Notes under the pieces: generated by a model
Databases searched by the model: none
Told to the model about the DNA's origin: nothing
What the model saw: the letters and a program-made list of their open reading frames with translations, nothing else
Assembly: GCA_030374805.1 (NCBI GenBank)
Contig: JARGSG010000014.1
Location: 992,001 to 1,056,000, forward strand
DNA length: 64,000 nt
Direction of reading: 5' to 3'
Source of the DNA: Gracilaria gracilis
Lineage: Eukaryota; Rhodophyta; Florideophyceae; Gracilariales; Gracilariaceae
Translations under genes and position numbers: made by a program
Part shown: positions 1-8,678 of the stretch, in pieces
Layout of the letters: each line of letters begins with the position of its first letter
Numbering within the stretch: position 1 is the stretch's first letter

Positions 1-811
1 ATCGCGCATGCACATCGCGAACTGAACAATTGCCGCGTGCCTAGCATGCGCAAAACAGTCAGGGTCCAGCTCACAACCAATAAACTTCCGATGACGTTGT
101 AACTCCATGCATGCCATGGCAGTCGAAAAAGTTCCCGCGAACAAGTCCACCACTGTATCACCTGGCTGCGAAAATCTGCTGATCAGCTCCTTCAACAACG
201 CGCGAGGTTTTTGTTCCGACCTCACCTTTTGCAACATGTAGCCCCCACCCTTCCTTCTTTCTTTTCCATTGAAGAGTCTCCCCATTGGACATGGGCGGTA
301 CCTGGTCAATAACACTGTGGTACCCTGGATACCTCGACTGCACGTAGTTGAAGTTCTCATAGTTCACCATCGCATGCTGCTGTGCATAAGCGAGGCCACT
401 TCGAACACCATGTATTGCATACTCCATGGCAGGGAACAAGGAGCAGGACCTGCGTCCCGGGTTTCGCATGGGGTTGCCTTGCGACCGTATAAAATGAATT
501 GGGACCTGGTCCACAACAAACGATCGCCTCGGAACCCCTTGCTCGTCCTTTGCTCCAATAAGGGAAAGCACCCTCGTCCACTGGTTCACCTGTTCCAATG
601 CACAGAAGATAACGAAATGACCCCCCGGACGTAGCAGCCTTGATATAAGCTTTGCCGCCTTCTTCATATGCTCAGCGCTCAGCATATCGTACCAACTGTT
701 CTCCCGGTTCTTATCGGCCCTTATGTTGTATGGTGGGTCCATAAGAACCAGTTGAACTTTCCCCAATGGAGAGACTCCGTTGTTTAGCAGAGTCTCGTCC
801 GTTTCCACCAT
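1..811 (-). pseudogene. DPPY-type DNA methyltransferase domain, broken and running off the window
   Basis: The reading frame from 811 has the catalytic motif LVLMDPPYNIR (about 720-745), the hallmark of amino-methyltransferases acting on adenine N6 or cytosine N4. After about 150 residues the frame must shift (between about 240 and 300) to continue as EQKPRALLKELISRFSQPGD and then VVDLFAGT (130-153), the AdoMet-binding motif, followed by GCELDPDCF. The order DPPY before the FxG-like motif is that of beta-class enzymes. The unshifted frame stops at 158. The frame opens directly after an in-frame TGA (836-838) ending the upstream ORF, so both were probably one protein. Such enzymes are typical of bacteria and phages, and also occur in some eukaryotic mobile elements. 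Family assignment is firm. Whether it is active is doubtful because of the frameshift and TGA, and the C-terminus is outside the window. Confidence 0.75.
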
Positions 812-835
812 ATCCTCGAACCCGCAATTATAAAT

Positions 836-2272
836 TCAAAAGTATTTCTCCATCTCCAGTTCACAACGTTGGAATGCCATTTTATCGTCCAACGAGGAAA
901 TGGCAGGAGGAGGTTGTATGTCAGCGTCGGACGACTGTTCACCAACATCTTCATTCTCACTCTCACCCACTACATCCATTCCACTTCCGCCATCTCCATC
1001 CCCTCCTTGTTTCCCCTCCGAAGGATTCCCCCTTTCCAACTGCTCATCTTTATCGTCATGAATTTCGATGGCAGGCTCCAGTTTCGATATCGGCGTGAGA
1101 GGTATATCAGGGACCATGAGTGTTTCTTTGATTTTCAAAGGGCTTATTGTCTCCAAGATGGAGGAGATAAGCGAGTTAGAGAAACAATCAAATCTCTGAG
1201 CAAACGCTCTTGACGGGTCCCTGTGAAACGTCTTTAGAACGGCCCATCGTCCAGGTTCTGATATTGTGTACAACTGCTCGTTCACAACAACCTTGTTCAG
1301 ATCAGAAATGAACTCCTTCGCAAGCGTTCGGAGGGCCACATCAATGTCCTCCGGAAGATTCCATGCCCACGGTTGGACCTCGTCTTCCCGAAGAGTTTGC
1401 GTGTTGCTCGGTAGCAAGCGATGGTCGTTGTCCTTGTGCAGGAACCCCTCGGAACGCGTTTCAATGGGTTTAAACTGCATGTCATCGTACACGAGCAGTA
1501 GGAAAGGGAGAACCATGACCTCAGCGCTAGGGAATCCCAGAAATTGGGAGAAACAATCCCAGGCCTTTGTTACCAGCTGCACACCAAAACCCGCACGCTG
1601 AGCTTGGAGATTCTGCGATATTTGCACATTCCCAAAAGGGGTGGAATATCCCTTCTCCCCCTTACGCCTCTTATGGCCCCGAAGGCGCTTTTCCATAGAT
1701 ACTTTTTGAATAAGGGAAAGAAAGAGAACTCTCTGGAAATGTGTAGCGATGCTCGTACCGAAAGGGGGAACTATCCGGCCCACACGCCTGGGAGCTATAC
1801 TCATGGACTTGAAGAATTCGGTTAACGTCACATTCTTCGGTATTCCTTGAAAGTCCACTCTGGTATAAGCATTCCAAAAATCCCTCACACGCCTGTCTCT
1901 GTCTCCGTCCACGATGTCAAGCAACTTCGTCGACAGATACAGCTGACGGTACGAACCCTTCCCGCACACAGCCTTGAGCTCATCGTCGCTGTATGACGGG
2001 TGAGTGGGTCCGAGAAGGATAGAGAAGTACTTCTTGGCAACGTCTAGGACAGTGCGATTCTTGATGATATATTGAACGAATTCGCTGTGTCCCACTTTCC
2101 TAGGTTCGTCTTCCTCTCGCATCGTCGACGCATAGTGATCACGGATGGCGAGACACGCGGTGAGAAGCTCATCCCCAGAACCGAACATTTTTCCAACCTT
2201 CATGTCGGATGTCGGAGGTGCCGGTGACGGTGACTTAGACCTGGGTGTGGTTGCGGCAGCCATTTTAAACAA
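836..2272 (-). CDS. Unknown 478-residue protein, probable N-terminal part of the methyltransferase gene
   Basis: An open frame begins at ATG 2272 and ends at TGA 836-838. The first 25 residues are Ser/Pro/Thr-rich, the middle is a mixed alpha-helical-looking globular region, and the last 90 residues are acidic and Gly/Asp/Glu-rich (linker-like). I do not recognise the fold. The methyltransferase frame continues in phase straight after the stop. The simplest reading is a single long protein (unknown N-domain, acidic linker, methyltransferase) interrupted by one nonsense codon; readthrough or two separate proteins are alternatives. It is transcribed away from the hairpin-rich spacer and divergently from the ParB-like gene at 4605. 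No signal peptide or membrane segment is evident. Confidence 0.65.
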   Translation of the reverse strand: MFKMAAATTPRSKSPSPAPPTSDMKVGKMFGSGDELLTACLAIRDHYASTMREEDEPRKVGHSEFVQYIIKNRTVLDVAKKYFSILLGPTHPSYSDDELKAVCGKGSYRQLYLSTKLLDIVDGDRDRRVRDFWNAYTRVDFQGIPKNVTLTEFFKSMSIAPRRVGRIVPPFGTSIATHFQRVLFLSLIQKVSMEKRLRGHKRRKGEKGYSTPFGNVQISQNLQAQRAGFGVQLVTKAWDCFSQFLGFPSAEVMVLPFLLLVYDDMQFKPIETRSEGFLHKDNDHRLLPSNTQTLREDEVQPWAWNLPEDIDVALRTLAKEFISDLNKVVVNEQLYTISEPGRWAVLKTFHRDPSRAFAQRFDCFSNSLISSILETISPLKIKETLMVPDIPLTPISKLEPAIEIHDDKDEQLERGNPSEGKQGGDGDGGSGMDVVGESENEDVGEQSSDADIQPPPAISSLDDKMAFQRCELEMEKYF

Positions 2273-2640
2273 TAACGGGGGGCTGTATTATGAATACGGA
2301 AGGAGAACGGGAGCGGTCGTGAGAAAACAGATGATTGACGTCGGCAGCGGACGGCGAGGGCGAACGGACGGAAGCTGACGAGAGACGGCAGCGAACGAGA
2401 GATGAGTGCGGATGATAGACGGGAGCGGACGGCAGACGGCTGCAGAATTAGCGATGTGAAGGAGGGGTTCAGACGCCAAAACGGTACCAGAACTCTAAAG
2501 TAGAGGAGTAGAAGGGAATTGGGCGATGTTAGGGGGGCTTATGCGGTGATAAACAGTTATAAGAGAAGGCAGGGATGGGAGGGGGGTGCGGTAATTCCTA
2601 GATATGGAAGTATAGGCGAAGTTATAACTTACGGCTCTCC
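2273..2640. other. Gene-free spacer with short GCGGACGG-like repeats
   Basis: Purine-rich sequence upstream of the leftward gene. It has irregular short repeats of GAGCGGACGG/GCGAACG type between about 2310 and 2450. No coding frame is supported. It probably contains the promoter of the leftward gene, but I see no clear core element. Confidence 0.4.
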
Positions 2641-2911
2641 GGACAGCGGTCCGTGGTGCAGTGGCGCTCCATCACGGCTCTGATGAAGTGCCACTCGAGG
2701 CGGTCCGCTTTCCATGCGCCGTGGGAGAAAAAGTAAAACAAAATTTAATTTTTCGGACAGCGGTCCGGGGTGGAGTGGCGCTTCATCACGGCACTGATGA
2801 AGCGCCACTCCACCCCGGACCGCTGTCCACGCGCCGTGGCTGATGAAGCTGGACGACACCTCGGACCGCTGTCCACGCGAAAAAAAATAATTTCCACCTG
2901 GACAGCGGCCC
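2641..2911. repeat. Palindromic repeat cluster I
   Basis: The word GGACAGCGGTCC or its reverse complement occurs at 2641, 2755, 2817, 2863 and 2900 (last with CC for TC). Positions 2755-2828 form a perfect 74-base palindrome, with 34-base arms and a 6-base loop. A decayed version of the same palindrome lies at 2641-2710. The hairpins are closed by a segment related to GGGGTGGAGTGGCGCTTCAT. No protein is encoded. The cluster is an inverted relative of the one at 3982-4304. Confidence 0.9.
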
Positions 2912-3005
2912 CCTCGCGACTGGCGCTTGTTTGTAATGTGACCCTGCGTGTACTTAAGCACCTTCGCTCTCCTGCCAACTGCCTCGGTAAGCACAACGCT
3001 CTGTA

Positions 3006-3112
3006 CCTCCCCGTTACGGTTTCCGGGGATCTCTTCTTCTCCTGTCACAACCAAGTGATCCTCTCGGTTGTGACAGAAGAAGAACATATCGCCGGAAACT
3101 GTATAAGGGAGG
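3006..3112. repeat. Long imperfect inverted repeat
   Basis: The left arm (about 3006-3052) and right arm (about 3065-3112) pair over roughly 47 bases with few mismatches. They include TCTTCTTCT/AGAAGAAGA and TGTCACAACC/GGTTGTGACA, around a 12-base loop. Confidence 0.8.
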
Positions 3113-3300
3113 TGCTTTTTCCGTCCTTGTTCTGTTGCGCGGACGTAGTGGCACACAAGGTACGTTCGACAATTTTGTTCGTTTTCTGTGAATCGTACTA
3201 ACTGGCGTACTCTTCTATTTTCCATGCTATTGCGTATTCAAGCCAGAGTCGCCGGACACAGTGTATGCCACTTCTGCATCCTTGCTTTACTGAGAACATT

Positions 3301-3545
3301 CGGAAGTGCTTGAGCTGGCCGTGATGGTCGAGTACGATTATTTGAGTTGTTCAACTCATGTAATCGGCTTTGGCTTTGACAGCCAGCTCAATCACTGTTG
3401 GACTGTGGTTATTTATTAGACCGACTAGATTAGACTGCGTTAGGTCGAACTATCGGAAGTGGTTGAGCTACCGGTGATGGTGGACTACGATTATATGAGT
3501 TGTTCAACTCATATAATCGTGTTTAGCCATGACTGATATTTCAAT
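3301..3545. repeat. Two direct copies of a ~100-bp hairpin unit
   Basis: Units starting with CGGAAGTG at 3301 and 3454 are direct repeats of about 95 bases. Each contains a near-perfect palindrome built on GAGTTGTTCAACTC (about 3336-3366 and 3489-3518). They lie between the two GGACAGCGGTCC clusters. No coding potential. Confidence 0.75.
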
Positions 3546-3981
3546 CACTGAAGAAGAATAGTCCCCAATATAGTCACTAGAAGAATGTCGTGGCCAGTGA
3601 TGAGTTCTTCTTCTCCGACAACTACATAATGCTCGTGGTTGTCGCAAAGGGGGTATTCATTATCGGTCACGACCTTGGGCGCTACAGGAAAATCTAATCA
3701 TATAAAGTTAGAGAAGGTAGTCGGTAGAACTACCTTCTTCGATTTGATAGGATGTAAAGTTACTGATCCTAGCGCGTCATTCTAAGAAGATGCGATGGGA
3801 TGTATTAAATGTTTTGTTAAAACAATCCCTGCGAACAGCGGTCTAATCTAAACTGTTCGTCCGTGCTTCATGAAGGGCAATTTTTATTGCGGTTCGGAAC
3901 AAAGTGGCGCTTCATCAGTGCATATGATTTGACGCGCCTTACGTCCAGCCCCGTCACCGCTGTCCGAAAGATTAAATGCGT

Positions 3982-4304
3982 GGACAGCGGTCCAGGGTCG
4001 TCCAGCTTCATAGCCACGGCGCGTGGACAGCGGTCCGGGGTGGAGTGGCGCTTCATCAGTGCCGTGATGAAGCGCCACTCCACCCCGGACCGCTGTCATA
4101 AGTGAAAACCGTCGTCGACAGCGGTCCGAGGTGTCGTCCAGCGAAAAATTAAATTTTTTTTCGCGTGGACAGCGGTCCGAAGTGTTCATCGGCCAATGCG
4201 CATGGACAGCGGTCCGGAGTGGAGGCGCTGGACAGCGGCCATGCCGGGGTGGCGTGCTTCATCAGGGCACTGATGAAGCGCCACTCCACCCCGGACCGCT
4301 GTCC
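3982..4304. repeat. Palindromic repeat cluster II
   Basis: Copies of GGACAGCGGTCC (either strand, some with one change) occur at about 3982, 4025, 4087, 4117, 4167, 4204, 4230 and 4293. The 74-base palindrome recurs at 4025-4098, with its loop reverse-complemented relative to cluster I. A partial palindrome lies at 4238-4304. The A/T run next to the word (about 4142-4160) is the reverse complement of the one at about 2737-2752, so the clusters face each other. They may be protein-binding iterons, a replication or segregation site, or the ends of a foldback element; the sequence alone does not decide. Confidence 0.88.
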
Positions 4305-4604
4305 ATGCAGAAAACTTAACGGACGCAAATTTTTTTCCTTCAAAACTGGGTGCCTTTATTCTATAGCTATGCGTACGTAGTAGTTATGACGATCATTTAA
4401 CTTTCTAAATAAAGCGATAGTGAATTCTAAAACGTGAAATACGGAACCCCTTGAGTTCAATCCTATATTGAGCGGGCGCAGTGTTCGGTCAGGAAGTGAA
4501 GGCAACGAACGTGATTGAGAAGGGAACGTCCACTATACGTTCTCGTGAGCATTCTCGACGGTCGTAATCCGCGTTTCGAATTGTTTGAACCCTTTGTATC
4601 CAAC

Positions 4605-6569
4605 ATGGCGCCTCTGAACCATAAAAGGGGGCGGGAGTCAGCGCGATCGAAGAGGAACAGCGAGGGGTCAGAAATGGCGCCGTTTACGCGAGGAAGAGGA
4701 AAGGCGAAGGTCTCCACGCCTCGTAGGGCGAAATCGCGTTCCGAGCGGGGCACACCGCGCGCGATGAAGAAGAAGACGAGTACTCCCGCGCCACATAAGG
4801 TAAAAGGTGGCGACTCTGTATCTTTGTTCATCAGCCTTGGAAAGGACAAGAACAGGGTTGAAGTTGGTACTGCGGAAGTACGTGGCGTGGGGCCTGCTGG
4901 TGGTACCGGGAAGGGGCTCTGCCGTTCGATGCATGGCCATCTTCTAAGCGCCACTGCCTTAGAGGGTGAGGATTTGGTGGTTATCTGGAGGACGAATATT
5001 TCAAGTCATCTAGACGCGAAGTACCCTTACCGTTTCCAAGGTTCGGAGGAACCCCCGAGTAAGCTCGCCGAATTGGTATCGGCTGGGTTGTATGCCTGGG
5101 ATACGTCGATGATGGCCTCAATTGAGATTCCGCAGAGTCCCACTTCGCACCCCACTCCGCACCCTGGGGCCAGGAAATCGTCCACCTCTCAGCCTGAGAG
5201 CCAAGATGTGGAGGAGGTCAAGGAATTGGCTGAGCAGTCCTCTAAAACCGCCAAACTCCAGTCTCCACCAACGAGAGGAGGAGAACGAGGAGGTTCTAAA
5301 GGGATGAAGAAACCGGTGGCAGCAATTGAGAGGGTTAATATCGTAGATGACTCCGATGACGATGTTGTGGAGGTGATTGGGACTACTAAAGCTTCCCTGG
5401 GTGGAACTGAGGGGGATTTGTTCGATGAAGGAGATAAAGTTCCATCGGATGAGGTGGACACCACGCTGCCGCTACCGAAGATACCCCTCGCCGACTATGT
5501 TCAGCAGCGGTTGACGACGGATATCGAGATGATTGAAATCCCGAAGAAGACGGTTCGCAGTGTGAACCTGGCGCACAAGGAGGCCACGAAGATGAAGTGC
5601 CGCAACTTTGGTTGGCTTCCCTCCGCCGGTTCGATTGCCGTTACACTTGTAGGCGATTTGGATGCGAGTGACATCGTTGACGGGAGACTTGTGCTGCCTG
5701 TAACACTTATAGACGGATATCACCGATTTCTTGTGTTACAGGACCTGCGTGAGGAAGGAGGGAAATGGGAGGATATAGTGAAGTCTCTGGATGTTGTGTT
5801 ATGGACGAGGAAGGATGGTAATCCGATGGTCATGAATGAAGTGCTAGGACTTGGCAATCTCCTGAACGAGATGAGCTCCAATGTTCTGAAGATGTCTTTC
5901 GCAGACAAGCTTCACAGCACGGTGTCCTTCGTTGAAAACATCATTGACGAAGGAGGAGTGGATGTGAGGAAGGTGACGCCCAAACAGATAGCGGGCGCGT
6001 TGAAAAGAAGTGGGGTTATCGGGGACTATAGTATGCGTCACTTGAATCGCTATGCGGCACTGGCTCTGAAGTTTGTGCAAAGCGAGGGGCTTCTCCAATT
6101 CTTTGAGAAGGTGTGTGAGGAGGGGCCGCCGCTGACGCCCACACATGTGTCCAGTGACCTCCTTATGGGACTCGCAGATGGGGAATTCCGTTTCGTCGTC
6201 CGTTGCTTGCAATGGCATGTGCGACTGAGAATGTTCTCTGCAGGGAGGACGGGCCGTTTTGAGGATATGAGGAAGCACTTCTTCCAGTGTGCAATTGGTA
6301 TGTTTAAGCTTTGCGACATGACTGCCAAGAGGAAGAAGATGACAGTTGAGGAAGTGATGCAGACGGTTCTCAAGATTGGAGGAAAGGGGGTATCTGTCTT
6401 GGAATATCTCGGGAAGCAAACAGCCAAAATGGAGCTCGCGGGAGCAAAGCGTTTGTGGGACGGGATGGTGTCTAGGAGGGTGAAGACTGCAGGTAACAAG
6501 CTGGAACAACACTTTAAAGTACCGCTGCGAAGTTCAGAGGAAAGAGGACGTTGTAGAGGAGGTTATTGA
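4605..6569 (+). CDS. ParB-like DNA-binding protein (candidate)
   Basis: The open frame extends from 4515; I chose the first ATG, at 4605. The N-terminus is very basic (KRGRE, RGRGKAK, KKKTSTP), suggesting nuclear localisation or DNA binding. It is followed by a low-complexity acidic/Ser stretch. A globular region begins near residue 300. It contains VTLIDGYHRFLVLQDL (about 5700-5745), which matches the central DGHHR motif of ParB/sulfiredoxin-fold domains, and downstream VVLWTRKDGN and LGNLLNEMSSNVLKMSF resemble the C-terminal half of ParB N-terminal domains. ParB proteins bind iterated palindromic sites and often accompany methyltransferases in phages. It ends at TGA 6567-6569, with the next ORF overlapping in another frame, so the two may be one gene broken by an indel. 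ParB assignment is motif-based. Confidence 0.6.
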   Translation: MAPLNHKRGRESARSKRNSEGSEMAPFTRGRGKAKVSTPRRAKSRSERGTPRAMKKKTSTPAPHKVKGGDSVSLFISLGKDKNRVEVGTAEVRGVGPAGGTGKGLCRSMHGHLLSATALEGEDLVVIWRTNISSHLDAKYPYRFQGSEEPPSKLAELVSAGLYAWDTSMMASIEIPQSPTSHPTPHPGARKSSTSQPESQDVEEVKELAEQSSKTAKLQSPPTRGGERGGSKGMKKPVAAIERVNIVDDSDDDVVEVIGTTKASLGGTEGDLFDEGDKVPSDEVDTTLPLPKIPLADYVQQRLTTDIEMIEIPKKTVRSVNLAHKEATKMKCRNFGWLPSAGSIAVTLVGDLDASDIVDGRLVLPVTLIDGYHRFLVLQDLREEGGKWEDIVKSLDVVLWTRKDGNPMVMNEVLGLGNLLNEMSSNVLKMSFADKLHSTVSFVENIIDEGGVDVRKVTPKQIAGALKRSGVIGDYSMRHLNRYAALALKFVQSEGLLQFFEKVCEEGPPLTPTHVSSDLLMGLADGEFRFVVRCLQWHVRLRMFSAGRTGRFEDMRKHFFQCAIGMFKLCDMTAKRKKMTVEEVMQTVLKIGGKGVSVLEYLGKQTAKMELAGAKRLWDGMVSRRVKTAGNKLEQHFKVPLRSSEERGRCRGGY

Positions 6570-6576
6570 AGAGGTT

Positions 6577-8475
6577 GTGGAACCGGAGGGGACGGCCAGG
6601 GCTCCATCTGCTGAGGTGGAGAACGATCCCATGGTGGTGGAAAGCCCTGAACCGGAACCACCGGTGTTAAGACGTAGCACAAGACGTAAGGTGGTTCCGG
6701 GTCGCTTGAGAGAAAAGGAGGTTGGACGGGTTGTGGGGAAGAAGAGGAAAACGAGGAAGAGAACTTCTGTGGTGCTTACTGACGACGAGGATGAAGATGA
6801 TGTGCAACCTGCCCCGAAGCGAAGAAGGAAGGGTACGGTGAACACATCTTCTGTGGACATACCTTTGGAGGTTGTTAACCTGTTCAGGAAAATGACGAGG
6901 ACTGCATTGAAGAAGTTCTTTAAGAAGCAGAAAATCAATGTGATGTCGTCCAGTGAGGGCGAGGAGGAGAGTGATAGTAGTGAGAAGGATAGTGGATTTG
7001 TTGGGGATGAACCGGGGGGGGAAGGTGAAGGAGGAATGCGTAGCTTTGAGGATAACAATCCGGATGTTCTCCCGAAGGGGATGAAGACAGCTGGGGAGTA
7101 CACCGGGGAATCAGATATGTCGTGGACGAATATGGTGAGTGCACTGCCGAGTGAGTGGCCGGAAGGGAAGAATGCTGTGAAACACCAGCACCCGTGGATG
7201 GATATGCTTCACCTACAAAAGCAGCATAGGGCGGGGTGTTTAACGGTGGAGGATTTGAGGGCGGTGCATCACGCGGTGTACTGGCATGCAGCCCGGAATG
7301 TGCACAAGGAACTGGGGACTACGAAGGAACCAGTTCTTGGGGTGAAGCTGCCGTTGAAGGGAAAGCCGAAAGGGGAGGAAGAGGCTCTTTGGATGGCGGC
7401 GATGGAGAGGGATGACCTCGCGCGAGAGTATTTTGCAGCGAAGAGAATGGAGTTGATGGAGAGAGGATTCTGTGTGCTGGAGGAATTTGGAAGTGACGAA
7501 GGCATGTCAGATGAGGCGAAGAAGAGGGGGGTGGTGTTGGATGAAGATGTGACAGAGAGTATGTTGGAGTTCTTTCACAAGGATTTCTTGGAACAGCCGG
7601 ACCTCAAGTTCGAGGAGAACCGCAAGAGATGGAACCCTATCATCAATGCGGGAGATGGGAAGGACGCGGGGGATAGGATGCAGGGCATTGGGCGATACAT
7701 TACCACGAAGAAGGGGATTGTGGATTACATGGAATCGGATGAGAAGAATGTGATGATGGTGAGAAAGAGGGCGTTGTTGGATGCTAGGTTTGGGCAGATA
7801 GCAGCCGCTCTTCGTCTGTGTAACAACAGTAGGGCGAAGAAGAGGATGTATGCCCCGGAAACAGGAGGACGTGTGTTGTGTACGGGGGAGGGATGCCCGA
7901 GGCAGGTGTTGCACACCGATTTCCGAGGGTTGACGAATGTGGAGAAGAACAATGGGGAGATTCCAGGATTTTTCATGATGGCCTCCGGGGGGAGCTCTTT
8001 TATGATATGGGTATGTGAGAGGTCACATAATATGTATGTGACGGATGAAAAGATTTTGAAGAGGCTGTCTCGTACGATGGTTGGGAAGAAGTTCAAAGTT
8101 CCACCGTATTCCATGTTGATTGGAAGGGGAGATGTGTTTCATGCTGGGGCTGGGTACATGGATGCGCTGGTGAAAGAGAATTGTTTACGGTATCATATGT
8201 ACTTTGTGCCCGAGGGATACAAGCTCCCTGATGCGGTGCACAGGCAGCCTGCTTTTCGGCCCAAATTCTTAGATGAGGAATTTGGACTCGGGGAAGACCC
8301 GAACGACCAGCTGGACGAGGAGGAAAGTTCTGTGAGCAACTTTGAAATGGAGGAAGAGGAAGTTGGAGAGGAGGATTACGAAGAAGAAGATGACGAGGTA
8401 CAAGGCCACAAGGCTGATAACACGGATGGGGACTACGAGGAGGGACCGATGATAATGGATTATGAGGAGGACTAG
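6577..8475 (+). CDS. 2-oxoglutarate/Fe(II) dioxygenase-like protein with acidic tail
   Basis: The frame is open from about 6508. No ATG occurs before 6631, so the start is uncertain and it may be the C-terminal half of the ParB-like gene. Residues 1-150 are charged, with KKRKTRKR and KRRRK basic clusters and acidic Ser/Glu runs. The last third holds a jelly-roll oxygenase signature. HTDF (His 7912-7914, Asp 7918-7920) supplies the first His and Asp. GRGDVFHAGAGY (His 8140-8142) supplies the distal His, and LRYHMYF (Arg 8188-8190) the 2-oxoglutarate-binding Arg. Spacing and flanking beta-strand patterns fit non-haem Fe(II)/2OG oxygenases. I cannot tell whether the substrate would be DNA (TET/JBP- or AlkB-like), protein or small molecule. 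The C-terminus is highly acidic (EEEEVGEEDYEEEDDE). Confidence 0.65.
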   Translation: MEPEGTARAPSAEVENDPMVVESPEPEPPVLRRSTRRKVVPGRLREKEVGRVVGKKRKTRKRTSVVLTDDEDEDDVQPAPKRRRKGTVNTSSVDIPLEVVNLFRKMTRTALKKFFKKQKINVMSSSEGEEESDSSEKDSGFVGDEPGGEGEGGMRSFEDNNPDVLPKGMKTAGEYTGESDMSWTNMVSALPSEWPEGKNAVKHQHPWMDMLHLQKQHRAGCLTVEDLRAVHHAVYWHAARNVHKELGTTKEPVLGVKLPLKGKPKGEEEALWMAAMERDDLAREYFAAKRMELMERGFCVLEEFGSDEGMSDEAKKRGVVLDEDVTESMLEFFHKDFLEQPDLKFEENRKRWNPIINAGDGKDAGDRMQGIGRYITTKKGIVDYMESDEKNVMMVRKRALLDARFGQIAAALRLCNNSRAKKRMYAPETGGRVLCTGEGCPRQVLHTDFRGLTNVEKNNGEIPGFFMMASGGSSFMIWVCERSHNMYVTDEKILKRLSRTMVGKKFKVPPYSMLIGRGDVFHAGAGYMDALVKENCLRYHMYFVPEGYKLPDAVHRQPAFRPKFLDEEFGLGEDPNDQLDEEESSVSNFEMEEEEVGEEDYEEEDDEVQGHKADNTDGDYEEGPMIMDYEED

Positions 8476-8678
8476 ATAAAACATGTAGGGCGTGTAGTGT
8501 TATGTGTGTGAGAGTGAGGTGACTTGACTAGTACTGAGAAATGAACGAATGTTTTGATATAATGTGAGCATAAAAGGATTGTTGAAGAAAGAAAATGAGT
8601 TACAAAGCGTGAGGTAAGGAGAGAGAGTATTGTGCGTAGATATCTTTTTTACAAAATGAGACCAAAGTAGTACTGGTA

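Noticed and set aside
2629..3225. 198-residue minus ORF and its plus-strand partners in the hairpin region
   Set aside because: They are translations of the palindromic repeats (the same peptide recurs on both strands); not coding.
5844..6512. 222-residue minus ORF opposite the ParB-like gene
   Set aside because: Shadow of the better-supported plus-strand frame; no motif.
1..8475. Integrated giant virus as firm identification of the left region
   Set aside because: No capsid, polymerase, packaging ATPase or integrase seen in the window; only the methyltransferase/ParB-like pairing hints at a viral source.
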